Source: Gammaproteobacteria bacterium
GTDB taxonomy: Bacteria; Pseudomonadota; Gammaproteobacteria; Natronospirales; JAJUFS01
DNA: 33,372 nucleotides
Direction of reading: 5' to 3'
NCBI GenBank assembly: GCA_033720895.1
Contig: JAWWBS010000015.1
Location: 1 to 33,372 of the forward strand
Part shown: piece by piece, positions 7,762 to 14,729 of the stretch
Layout: each line of letters begins with the position of its first letter
Numbering within the stretch: the stretch's first letter is position 1
Notes under the pieces: generated by a model
The model's database searches: none
What the model was told of the DNA's origin: nothing
The model's input: the letters and a program-made list of their open reading frames with translations, nothing else
Translations under genes and position numbers: made by a program

Positions 7762-8565
7762 ATGAGTCATCGATCGCGCCGCTTTTCCCTGTCACGCCGC
7801 CGCAGCCACGGGCTGCAACGGCCGCCCGGTGCCATGTTGCATGCCTTCCTGCTGAGCGGTGGTTTTGTCGCCTTCCTGTGGTGGTTGCTGTTCATGGCCT
7901 GGGGGCTCGACCTCCCGTACCGCGAGCTGGGTGTTCGCCCGGGAGAGCCGGAAGGCCTGTTCGGCATCCTGTTTGCACCGCTGATTCACGGTGACTGGGA
8001 GCACCTGATCGCAAACACGCCACCCCTGCTGTTGCTGGGCACCTTGCTGATCTACAGCTACCCGCGTGCCTGGCAACCGACCATCGTGCTGATCTGGGGT
8101 TGCGCCGGCATCGGTACCTGGCTCATCGGCAGCCCGGCCGTGCACATCGGTGCCAGCGGCCTGACCCACGGCATGATGTTCTACCTGTTCGTCACCGGCG
8201 TGATTCGACGCGATGGTCCGGCGATGGCGATTTCAATGGCCGTGTTCTTTCTTTATGGCGGCATGCTGATGACCATCGTGCCGCGCGACCCGGGCGTGTC
8301 CTGGGAGTCGCACCTGTCAGGGGCCATTGGCGGCCTGCTGGCAGCCGCGCTGTTCGCGAGGCTGGACCCGCGACCGCCGGAGAAGCATTACGAATGGGAG
8401 CAGGAAGGCGAAGAGCGCGACGATCCGCTTATCGGCGACCTGTGGAAGTACACGCCGGAAGAGCTCGAGGAGATGGCACGCCGTGGCGAGTCCGTCGATG
8501 ACGAGGAGCCGATCTATCTCGTTGGCGATGACGATGACGACGAGCCGCCACCGAGGCTGCACTGA
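7762..8565 (+). CDS. rhomboid family intramembrane serine protease
   Basis: 267 residues, with six hydrophobic segments between about 25 and 205. The Ser-His dyad is visible: S132 in GASG (HIGASGLTHGMMFYL) and H184 in ESHLSGAIGG; the conserved HxxxN-type element is HLIANT. It should cleave membrane proteins within or near a transmembrane segment. The N-terminus is very basic (RSRRFSLSRRRSHG) and the last 50 residues form a strongly acidic tail ending VGDDDDDEPPPRLH, which may act in the cytoplasm. The ATG at 7762 has AAGG upstream. It is convergent with greB, with only 3 bp between the genes. Confidence 0.94.
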   Translation: MSHRSRRFSLSRRRSHGLQRPPGAMLHAFLLSGGFVAFLWWLLFMAWGLDLPYRELGVRPGEPEGLFGILFAPLIHGDWEHLIANTPPLLLLGTLLIYSYPRAWQPTIVLIWGCAGIGTWLIGSPAVHIGASGLTHGMMFYLFVTGVIRRDGPAMAISMAVFFLYGGMLMTIVPRDPGVSWESHLSGAIGGLLAAALFARLDPRPPEKHYEWEQEGEERDDPLIGDLWKYTPEELEEMARRGESVDDEEPIYLVGDDDDDEPPPRLH

Positions 8566-8568
8566 CGT

Positions 8569-9072
8569 TCAATCGGGTCGGGTGTAACTCACCCCGACCA
8601 GCAGGTACTCGCGGCGACCCTCAGGCGTGTCTACCGCGACATCGTCGTCCAGCTGCTTTTTCAACAAGGCCCTTGCCATCGGTGAATCGATGGAAATCCA
8701 GCCTTGCGCAGGATCGATTTCATCCGGACCGACGATGCGCAGCGTCCTTTCCTTGCCGGTCTCGTCTTCCAGGGTCACCCAGGCGCCGAAGAACACTTGC
8801 TCCCGGTTCGCAGGCAGGTCAACGACCACCTTCAGGTCAGGCAGCCGTTTCTGCAGGTAGCGAATGCGCCGATCCATTTCGCGCAGCTGCTTCTTGCGAT
8901 AGATGTACTCGGCGTTCTCCGAGCGATCGCCTTCCGCGGCAGCGGCTGACAAGGCGGCAACGACCTCGCGACGGTCCTTCCACAAGCCATCGAGCTCCGC
9001 CTCGAGTCGGACATGGCCGTCGGCAGTGATGTAGGGCGTGGACTTTTCGGCAGGTGGTCGCCAGCGACCCAT
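8569..9072 (-). CDS. greB: transcription elongation factor GreB
   Basis: 167 residues, the usual GreB size. It enters the RNA polymerase secondary channel and stimulates cleavage of backtracked RNA. The N-terminal coiled coil has the family core [20 protein letters not shown] (acidic tip D-x-x-E-N) and [15 protein letters not shown]. The C-terminal FKBP-like domain includes [12 protein letters not shown] and RIVGPDEID, with [14 protein letters not shown]. The ATG at 9072 has AAGGAG eight bases upstream; a longer frame to 9243 is rejected because it has no start signal and adds residues foreign to the family. Confidence 0.95.
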   Translation of the reverse strand: MGRWRPPAEKSTPYITADGHVRLEAELDGLWKDRREVVAALSAAAAEGDRSENAEYIYRKKQLREMDRRIRYLQKRLPDLKVVVDLPANREQVFFGAWVTLEDETGKERTLRIVGPDEIDPAQGWISIDSPMARALLKKQLDDDVAVDTPEGRREYLLVGVSYTRPD

Positions 9073-9146
9073 GGCATGGACTCCTTTTTGCAGCGAGTGT
9101 AAAGAATCCCGCTGCCGGAAGTCACCGGTGAGGAAAAACCGGCCTG

Positions 9147-9186
9147 AAAAAAAACCGACCCTGCGCTGGGGCAAGCGCAGGGTCGG
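9147..9186 (-). terminator. intrinsic terminator for the b561-yceI operon
   Basis: On the minus strand, a perfect 12-bp stem (CCGACCCTGCGC with GCGCAGGGTCGG) around an 8-nt loop is followed by eight T (A-run at 9147-9154 on plus). It lies about 95 bp after the yceI stop. A second short hairpin, GGCGCGC-6-GCGCGCC (9251-9270), lies between. Confidence 0.85.
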
Positions 9187-9281
9187 CCGGGGGTTGGTCG
9201 GCCAGGTCGCGGGGAACGACGGGGCAGGCCGACCGAGGGGCACGGTGTGCGGCGCGCATCACTGCGCGCCACGGGTGTGGC

Positions 9282-9857
9282 TTACTTGATCGCTTCCACG
9301 GCGATCTTGATGTCGGCGGTGCGCGAAGCCGGGCCGAGGTCGTAATCGATGTTGAAGTCGGCCAGCGTCACTTCGCCGGTTGCCTCGAAGGCAATGCGGT
9401 CATTGCCCCAGGGGTCCTTGGCGGCATTCTTCATGACGACGTCCAGGACGATCGACCTGGTGACACCCTTGAGGGTCAGGTCGCCGGTCAGCTTCGCGGT
9501 GTTGTCTCCGGTCGGCTCGTAGGCCGTGCTGACGAAGGTCGCCGTCGGGTACTCCGCGACGTCAAAGAAGTCCTCGCCACGCAGGTGCTTGTCTCGCTCC
9601 GCGTGCTCGGTGTCGATGCTCTCCACCTGGATGGTGAAACGGGTCGATGCGTCCGCCGGATTGGCAGCGTCGTATACCAGCTCGCCGTCGAACTCGTTGA
9701 AGCTGCCAGGCAGGAAGGCGAAGCCGATGTGGCTGATCTCGAAGGTAATGAAAGTGTGGCCCTTGTCGATCTTGTAGGCATGATCATCGGCGACGGCTGC
9801 CGTGCTGGCAAAGGACAGCGACAGCAGGGTTGCCAGGCTGAGTGCAAACTTCTTCAT
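9282..9857 (-). CDS. yceI: YceI family periplasmic protein
   Basis: 191 residues. The signal peptide (MKKFALSLATLLSLSFASTAAVA) is cut before DDH, so the mature protein is periplasmic. The lipocalin-like YceI barrel shows YKIDKGHTFITFEISHIGF, the IDTEHAERDKHLRGEDFFDVAEYPTA region and LTGDLTLKGVTRSI. YceI-type barrels bind isoprenoid chains such as polyprenyl or quinone-like ligands. The start overlaps the b561 stop in an ATGA, implying translational coupling. The same pairing occurs in E. coli (yceJ-yceI), so the barrel may serve quinone chemistry next to the cytochrome. Confidence 0.95.
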   Translation of the reverse strand: MKKFALSLATLLSLSFASTAAVADDHAYKIDKGHTFITFEISHIGFAFLPGSFNEFDGELVYDAANPADASTRFTIQVESIDTEHAERDKHLRGEDFFDVAEYPTATFVSTAYEPTGDNTAKLTGDLTLKGVTRSIVLDVVMKNAAKDPWGNDRIAFEATGEVTLADFNIDYDLGPASRTADIKIAVEAIK

Positions 9858-10468
9858 GAGTAGATCTCCTTGTTGTCTTTGGTCTTTCGATCAGTCGTGT
9901 AGTCCGGCTGCGAAGCGTTGCCGAGCCCGAGCATGCGGCGCAGGGTCTCGTCGCGATCCACCACGTGATGCTTGATGGCACCCATGGCGTGTATGGCGAC
10001 CAGGCCCACCAGGGCCCAGGCGGTCCAGTAATGCAGCAAGCCCATGATTTCCTCCTGGCGTTCGACCAGGGCGCCAGGCGCAGGGACCTCGAACCAGCCG
10101 AAAATCGATACCGGGTCGCCCTTGGCTGTCGTCATCAGGTAGCCGCTGGCGAGAATCGCGAACAGCAGCAGGTAGATGAGCCAGTGGGCCGCTTCGGCGG
10201 CCAGGGCAATGACGCGCGGCGTGCCCGGCACGGTCGCTGGCGGCGGGTTCAGCAGTCGCCAGCCCAGTCGGAGGAACACCAGGCCGAACAGCAGCATGCC
10301 GACGGCCTTGTGAATGGCGGGTGCCTGGTGATACCAGTCGTCGTAGTAGGTCAGCTCGACCATCCAGATCCCGAGCAGGAACAGGCCGATCACGGCAACG
10401 GCGCTGAGCCAGTGCATGACGATGGCCAGCCAGCCCCATTCCTGTTTGGTGTTTGTCAGTTTCGGCAT
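9854..10468 (-). CDS. cytochrome b561 (diheme membrane cytochrome)
   Basis: 204 residues, four transmembrane helices. Likely heme-ligand histidines are visible: H19 in VMHWLSAV, HQAPAIHKAVGM before helix 2, AAHWLIYLL in helix 3, and LHYWTAWALVGLVAIHAMGAIKHH in helix 4. It should pass electrons between quinones or other carriers at the inner membrane. It is the first gene of a two-gene operon with yceI, overlapping by 4 nt. A probable promoter lies about 40-70 bp upstream. A second, diverged b561 is encoded at 19155-19688; both share the C-terminal ending D-x-T/E-TLRRMLG after HH. Confidence 0.94.
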   Translation of the reverse strand: MPKLTNTKQEWGWLAIVMHWLSAVAVIGLFLLGIWMVELTYYDDWYHQAPAIHKAVGMLLFGLVFLRLGWRLLNPPPATVPGTPRVIALAAEAAHWLIYLLLFAILASGYLMTTAKGDPVSIFGWFEVPAPGALVERQEEIMGLLHYWTAWALVGLVAIHAMGAIKHHVVDRDETLRRMLGLGNASQPDYTTDRKTKDNKEIYS

Positions 10469-10506
10469 GTGATCGATCCGGATTAAGTCCTTGTCTGGAT
10501 AGTACG

Positions 10507-10536
10507 AATATGGACTAAAATCGGTTCAGAGGTCAA
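10507..10536 (-). promoter_or_regulatory. sigma-70-type promoter of the b561-yceI operon
   Basis: Read on the minus strand: TTGACC (10531-10536), an 18-bp spacer, then CATATT (10507-10512), with a start expected near 10500 and a leader of about 30 nt. On the plus strand the spacer carries ATATGGACTAAAAT, which resembles one half of an IscR/Rrf2-type operator; the other half is poor. Confidence 0.5.
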
Positions 10537-10687
10537 GCTGGGCTGGATAATTTGCATGGATATGAACAAAAACAACAGCTTATGACGGATGCTGCTGGAG
10601 TGTCCCAGTTCTCTCCGTGCGGCGCCAGGCTGAAGATATGCTAAAGTTCGGCCCCGTCGAGGCCGCAGCAAGGAGCGATCTGTTCGC

Positions 10688-11032
10688 ATGAACGACCCGG
10701 AAAACAAGCCGCCCGCCGAGGGTCAACTGGCCGAATCCACCGATCCGGCAGAGTTGCGTGCCCGCCTGAACACCGAGACCGCCCGCATCGAATGGCAGGC
10801 GCTGGCGCCGCATTTCGCCCGCGGTGTCGTGGTCGTGGTGTCGCCCGAGCTGGACCTGGTCGAGGTCGCCGCGGCCTTTGTCGAGAACGACAAGGCGAGC
10901 GTCAGCGAATGGATGGAGAGTGACAAGCTGGAGCGTGCCAGCGATGATGATGCCCGGGGCTGGAGCGAGTCCGACAAGGAACTCTGGGCGGTGGTGGTCG
11001 CACCCTGGGTACTGGTTCAGGATCGCGCCTAG
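10688..11032 (+). CDS. DUF2288 family protein
   Basis: 114 residues, cytoplasmic, function unknown. The family core is clear: LRARLNTETARIEWQALAPHFARGVVVVV, then ELDLVEVAAAFVENDKASV, and C-terminal LWAVVVAPWVLVQ. The first 18 residues are a charged, Pro/Glu-rich leader. The ATG at 10688 has AAGGAG 12 bases upstream, a rather long spacing. It is the first gene of a probable three-gene operon with the channel (36 bp gap) and the spermidine-synthase-like gene. Confidence 0.88.
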   Translation: MNDPENKPPAEGQLAESTDPAELRARLNTETARIEWQALAPHFARGVVVVVSPELDLVEVAAAFVENDKASVSEWMESDKLERASDDDARGWSESDKELWAVVVAPWVLVQDRA

Positions 11033-11068
11033 GCAGGGCCGAGGGCTAACAGACGAGCGGGGTGCAGG

Positions 11069-11845
11069 GTGGTGGCGATCAAGGCGTTCCTGAAGACGAT
11101 CTATCACGGCAAGGGCAGCGAAGGTCAGAACTGGCGCTGGACCTTCATCGGCGTCGACATGTTGCTGATGCTGTTCTTCGTCGTGACCACCTTCATCGAC
11201 CATGACCCCATGCCGCGCTGGCTGGTGATCACGGACTATGGTATCGGTACCTACCTGCTGCTGGACTGGCTGGCACGTGGCTGGGTGTCGGCCGATCGCA
11301 TTCGCTACCTGTCACGGCCGCTGGCCATGCTCGATCTGCTGGTCATCCTCTCGCTGTTTGCCCCGGCGCTGACTGAAAGCTTCATCTTCCTGCGCGTGAT
11401 CCGCACCTTGCGCTTGCTGCATTCCTACCATTTGTTGCACGACCTGCGGCAGCTGTCCGGTTTCTTCCGCGATCGCGAGGAAATCATTTCTGCCGCCCTC
11501 AACCTGCTGGTGTTCATTTTCGTTGCCTCGTCGACGGTGTATGCGCTGCAGGTGAGAGTGAATGACAACATCAACAACTATGTCGACGCGTTCTACTTCA
11601 CGGTGTCGACATTGACGACCACCGGTTTCGGCGACATCACCCTGCCGGACACGACCGGCAAGATCATTGCCGCGTTCATGATGATCATCGGCGTGTCCTT
11701 GTTCCTGCGGTTGATCCAGTCGATCTTCCGACCCAGCAAGGTCAGCCACGAATGCCCGGACTGCGGCCTGAATCGCCATGATCGCGATGCAGTGCACTGC
11801 AAGCACTGCGGTGTGACGCTGCATATCAGTACCGAAGGCGCTTGA
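11069..11845 (+). CDS. voltage-sensor-type cation (potassium) channel with C-terminal zinc ribbon
   Basis: 258 residues. Six hydrophobic segments follow the plan of a voltage-gated channel subunit: S4 carries arginines every third residue (FLRVIRTLRLLHSYHLL), and the pore loop holds the potassium-type filter TTGFGD (residues 184-189). After S6 the chain ends in a zinc-ribbon-like module with two CxxC pairs: C229/C232 and C244/C247 (CPDCG...HCKHCG). Selectivity for potassium is inferred from the filter. The start is one of two consecutive GTG codons (11069 or 11072) with a weak site. The stop overlaps the next ATG (TGATG), so the two products are probably translationally coupled. Confidence 0.92.
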   Translation: MVAIKAFLKTIYHGKGSEGQNWRWTFIGVDMLLMLFFVVTTFIDHDPMPRWLVITDYGIGTYLLLDWLARGWVSADRIRYLSRPLAMLDLLVILSLFAPALTESFIFLRVIRTLRLLHSYHLLHDLRQLSGFFRDREEIISAALNLLVFIFVASSTVYALQVRVNDNINNYVDAFYFTVSTLTTTGFGDITLPDTTGKIIAAFMMIIGVSLFLRLIQSIFRPSKVSHECPDCGLNRHDRDAVHCKHCGVTLHISTEGA

Positions 11846-12600
11846 TGGCGGTCATCTGGCGAGCGGAGCGAGGCGGTTCCAGCTATGAAGTCCGCAGTGC
11901 CGGCGCGACACGTCGCCTCTACACTGACGGCATCTTCCATTCGCAATTCAATCCGGATTCGCCGTTGACCGGTGCCGTCTGGGACCTGCTGATGCTGCCC
12001 GCCTTCCTGTTTCCCCCGCAGCGCATCCAGCGCGTGCTGGTGCTGGGCGTTGGTGGCGGGGCGGTCATTCGCCAGCTCGAGACGTTCCTCAAGCCGCGGC
12101 ATGTCACCGGCATTGATATCGACCCCGTGCATCTTGATGTTGCCCGGCAGCATTTCGGTGTTACTGGCAAGAACATCCGGTTGCTGGCCGCCGATGCCAT
12201 CGAATGGGTGCATGCGGCCGAGACCGGGAAATACGACCTGGTGATCGATGACCTGTTCGGTCGTGGACCGGCAGGTCCGCTGCGTGCCATCAAGCCGACC
12301 GTCGAATGGTGCTGGCAACTGGCCCGCGTGACTTCAGCCAGCGGTGGCGTGGTGATGAACTGCCTGGCGCCAAGGGATCTCAGGCACAGTGGTTTCATGA
12401 CGGATGCCGGCCTTCGGCAGCGCTTTGCATCCCGCATGCTGCTGCGATCGCCTGTCGATGAAAATGCGGTGGGCGCGTTCCTGCCGTTTGCAGTCGAAGC
12501 GCGCGAGCTGCGACAGAACCTGAAATGCGTGCCGGGCCTTAACACGGCGGGCGCCCGCAAGGCGATGCGGTTCAGTATCCAGGCCCTGGCCGACGCCTGA
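11845..12600 (+). CDS. spermidine-synthase-fold, SAM-dependent methyltransferase-like protein
   Basis: 251 residues with the Rossmann-type fold of the spermidine synthase/methyltransferase superfamily. Visible motifs are VLVLGVGGGAVIRQLE (nucleotide-binding loop), GIDIDPVHLDVARQHF (acidic residue binding the cofactor ribose), AADAIEWV, and YDLVIDDLFGRGPAGPL. In true spermidine synthases that last stretch reads D-S-S/T-D-P; here it is DDLFG, so the usual catalytic Asp is missing and aminopropyl transfer is doubtful. The ATG at 11845 overlaps the channel stop by one base; a TTG at 11842 would add one residue. It is convergent with the TraR/DksA-type gene. The substrate is unknown. Confidence 0.85.
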   Translation: MAVIWRAERGGSSYEVRSAGATRRLYTDGIFHSQFNPDSPLTGAVWDLLMLPAFLFPPQRIQRVLVLGVGGGAVIRQLETFLKPRHVTGIDIDPVHLDVARQHFGVTGKNIRLLAADAIEWVHAAETGKYDLVIDDLFGRGPAGPLRAIKPTVEWCWQLARVTSASGGVVMNCLAPRDLRHSGFMTDAGLRQRFASRMLLRSPVDENAVGAFLPFAVEARELRQNLKCVPGLNTAGARKAMRFSIQALADA

Positions 12601-12602
12601 CC

Positions 12603-12947
12603 CTATTGCCGTGCCTCGGCGCAGCCGATGCAGAACAGGGCGCAGGGATCGACCTTCAAGCGGGCCAGCGCGATTTCCTCGCCACATTCCCGGCACTCGC
12701 CATAATCACCACGCTCGATTCGTTCCAGTGCGCGCTGTATTGCCTGCAGGCGCTGCGTGGCACGGGCACTGGAAGCGCGCGCCATGGCCTGTCCCTGCAA
12801 GGCATCCATGCGAGTCAACCGACCGGTCCGCGTCTGGTCGAGTTCCACGGTGTCGGCGCTGGTCCGACGCGCTTCCGCGCTGGCGTCGAGGGCATTGCGC
12901 TCCTCGTGGAGTTGCCGGCGCAGGCTGTCCAGATCGTGATCTTCCAT
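12603..12947 (-). CDS. TraR/DksA-type C4 zinc-finger protein
   Basis: 114 residues, in the class of small DksA relatives that may bind RNA polymerase through its secondary channel. A long helix (about 5-80) contains VELDQTRTGRLTRMDALQGQAMA, typical of this subgroup, then the zinc finger with C85, C88, C106 and C109 spaced C-x2-C-x17-C-x2-C, as in DksA; C102 is extra. It is shorter than DksA (about 150). The ATG at 12947 is chosen because residues before it in the open frame do not fit the family. There is no clear ribosome binding site, and a -10-like TACACT ends only six bases upstream, so the mRNA may be leaderless. Confidence 0.92.
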   Translation of the reverse strand: MEDHDLDSLRRQLHEERNALDASAEARRTSADTVELDQTRTGRLTRMDALQGQAMARASSARATQRLQAIQRALERIERGDYGECRECGEEIALARLKVDPCALFCIGCAEARQ

Positions 12948-13337
12948 GTCGCCAGTGTAGAGAAAAAAGGCCCGCGAGCGCCAAGTTCCACGCGGATCCG
13001 ACAAGGCCCGGAGAGAGTTGATCCTTTGTCGGCCGGCATGAACCGGCGAGCGGCGATCACGTTCCTGTGATCAGTTGCCCGTATGTCCTGCTGGCAGCGC
13101 TCGACCGGGGCGAACCTCCTCTGGTCCCGGGAGCGCCGGGCGGGCGCAGGGAGTCATGCTGCCCGCCAGTTTGCCAGCAGCCCGGGCAACCGGGCCGTCC
13201 CTGTCAATACAGACCGCACCGGTGAGATCTTCATTGCACGCCCGGTCACGCTCTGCTGTTGCCGTGCAGCAGATCACGGTGCTGGCAGCTATGCTTGGCG
13301 ATACTGATGACTTCTGTTCCCACGCGAGGTGAGTGCC
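12948..13337. other. 390-bp intergenic stretch without a supported gene
   Basis: No open frame here has a family match, a ribosome binding site or convincing composition. It holds two small hairpins, GCCGG-6-CCGGC (about 13032-13047) and GATCAC-GTTCCT-GTGATC (13055-13072), and divergent control regions for the TraR/DksA-type gene and the secreted protein at 13338. An unannotated small RNA cannot be excluded, but nothing specific supports one. Confidence 0.5.
12954..12984 (-). promoter_or_regulatory. possible promoter giving a leaderless mRNA
   Basis: On the minus strand TACACT (12954-12959) lies six bases before the ATG of the TraR/DksA-type gene. TTGGCG (12979-12984) could be the -35, but its spacing of 19 bp is long. 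Transcription would begin at or next to the start codon. Confidence 0.3.
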
Positions 13338-13964
13338 ATGAAATTGATCCAGAAGCTGTTGTTGCTGGTATTGCTGTTGCCGCTGGCTGTCCAGGCCCAG
13401 GAAGAAGAGGCTGACGAGCCGCGCAGTTGCAGTGACAAACGCGCCGAATGCGTGTCGTCCTGTGATTCGGAGCGCACCTTCTTCGTGTTCAAGGGCGAGC
13501 GCTATGACAGCTGTGTCGATCAGTGCGAAGCCAAGTTCCCGGATGACTGCGATCAGCGTGCCCGTGGCGGGCGTGATGGCGAGCGTGAGCGTGATGGCGA
13601 GCGCGGGCACGAGGGCGAGCGCGGCAAGGGCAACATGGAACACCCCCAGGACAAGGAATACGGTTACGACAAGAATGCCGACAAGAAGTCGGACAAGAAG
13701 CGTGGCGAGCGTGGTCGTGGTGGCGATGCCGACGACATGGACCGTGATGATGACGCTCGCGACCGTGCCGAGGATGCGGCCGAGGATGCCCGTGAGCGTG
13801 CAGAAGAGGACCGCGAACGTGCCGAGGAAGCGGCCGAGGATGCCCGTGAGCGTGCAGAAGAAGACCGCGAACGTGCCGAGGAAGCTGTCGAGGAGGCCCG
13901 GGGTCGTGGCGGCGAAGAGCGGGGCCGTGGCAAGAACAGGGACGGCGACAAAGACGAGGATTGA
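13338..13964 (+). CDS. secreted twin-CX3C protein with long charged repeat tail, function unknown
   Basis: 208 residues, no recognised family. A signal peptide (MKLIQKLLLLVLLLPLAVQA) is followed by an acidic spacer and a short cysteine domain: C31, C38-x3-C42, C59-x3-C63 and C71. The two CX3C motifs lie 16 residues apart, compatible with a disulfide-linked helical hairpin in the periplasm. From about residue 74 the chain is almost only Arg, Glu, Asp, Gly and Lys: first Gly-rich (GGRDGERERDGERG), then helix-forming 18-residue repeats (DARERAEEDRERAEEAAE) at 150-185, then Gly/Arg again to the end, DKDED. The ATG at 13338 has GAGGTGA at good spacing. The long frame opposite it is an antisense artefact of the repeats. 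Confidence 0.85.
   Translation: MKLIQKLLLLVLLLPLAVQAQEEEADEPRSCSDKRAECVSSCDSERTFFVFKGERYDSCVDQCEAKFPDDCDQRARGGRDGERERDGERGHEGERGKGNMEHPQDKEYGYDKNADKKSDKKRGERGRGGDADDMDRDDDARDRAEDAAEDARERAEEDRERAEEAAEDARERAEEDRERAEEAVEEARGRGGEERGRGKNRDGDKDED
13785..13892 (+). repeat. 54-bp tandem repeat, two copies, in frame
   Basis: Two near-identical 54-bp units (13785-13838 and 13839-13892), each coding 18 residues of alternating Glu/Asp and Arg with Ala. A degenerate partial unit precedes and another follows. Eighteen residues equal five alpha-helical turns, so copy number can change without altering helix phase. Confidence 0.85.
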
Positions 13965-13970
13965 ACCGGG

Positions 13971-14001
13971 CTGCCGGCCCGGCAAGCTGCCGGGCCGGCA
14001 G
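13971..14001. terminator. perfect 14-bp inverted repeat after the charged-repeat gene
   Basis: CTGCCGGCCCGGCA (13971-13984), loop AGC, then its exact complement (13988-14001), seven bases after the stop. The stem is very GC-rich. There is no T-run directly after it (a short TTTT comes 15 bases later), so it may be a terminator or an mRNA 3'-end stabiliser. Confidence 0.55.
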
Positions 14002-14113
14002 GTTCGCCTGTAAGAATTTTCGGAAAACCCGTGCCTGTGAATGGCTTCACAGTGCTGGCCTCACGGCATGCCGATAGTGGTGGGTACGCTCGCAGCTTTT
14101 CAAGGAGTGACCC

Positions 14114-14608
14114 ATGTACAAGGATCGCATCAAGCCGGGCCCGGGCCAGGAGTCCGTCTGGGACTATCCCCGTCCACCGCGGCTCGAAGCCAGCCTCCGC
14201 CGCGTTCGGATCGAGTTCGCCGGCCGCCTGATTGCCGATACCCGCGAGGCTTTCCGGGTCCTGGAAACCTCCCATCCACCGACCTATTACATTCCGCCCG
14301 GCGACATCGACGAGTCGGTCCTTGAGGTCAGCGACTTGCACAGTTATTGCGAATGGAAAGGCCAGGCCGATTACCGCCATCTCAGGCTGGGTGAGCGGCA
14401 GTCTCGAAATGCCGCCTGGTTGTACCCCGACCCGGTCCCGGCGTTCGCGCCGCTGGCGGGTTACCTGTCCTTCTATCCCTCGCGGGTCGATGCCTGCTGG
14501 CTGGACGAAGAACGCATCGAAGCGCCGGAGGGCGATTTTTACGGCGGCTGGATCAGCAGCGACATCGTCGGCCCTTTCAAGGGGCCACCGGGATCACAGG
14601 GTTGGTAG
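14114..14608 (+). CDS. DUF427 domain-containing protein
   Basis: 164 residues, cytoplasmic, function unknown. The DUF427 core is clear: VRIEFAGRLIADTREAFRVLETSHPPTYYIPPGDI, then CEWKGQADY and NAAWLYPDP, with GYLSFYPSRVDACWLDEERI. The family is a small beta-rich fold often annotated as nucleotidyltransferase-like without direct evidence. The tail after about residue 140 (GDFYGGWISSDIVGPFKGPPGS) is common in the longer members. The ATG at 14114 has AAGGAG at ideal spacing. The next gene is 121 bp away on the same strand. Confidence 0.92.
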   Translation: MYKDRIKPGPGQESVWDYPRPPRLEASLRRVRIEFAGRLIADTREAFRVLETSHPPTYYIPPGDIDESVLEVSDLHSYCEWKGQADYRHLRLGERQSRNAAWLYPDPVPAFAPLAGYLSFYPSRVDACWLDEERIEAPEGDFYGGWISSDIVGPFKGPPGSQGW

Positions 14609-14729
14609 GCGGTACGGACCGAGCTGCAGTGCAGCCAGCGTGATGTGGTCGACAGGCAAGCCGTGGGCGGCTGTGCCATAGTTATCCCCATAACCAGAAT
14701 CTCACATTGAACATGGCAGGGGACTCTCC

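Noticed and set aside
10556-10585. Nine-codon mini-ORF (MDMNKNNSL) upstream of the DUF2288 gene
   Set aside because: No ribosome binding site, and nothing in its composition suggests an attenuator or leader peptide.
13071-13985. Minus-strand frame with apparent membrane-like Val/Leu/Ala repeats
   Set aside because: It is the antisense of the Arg/Glu repeat gene, whose codons read as hydrophobic on the opposite strand. The plus-strand product has a signal peptide, cysteine motifs and a good ribosome binding site.
14681-14692. TTATCCCCATAA, resembling a DnaA box
   Set aside because: A single imperfect site with no AT-rich region, cluster of boxes or replication gene nearby; not evidence of an origin.
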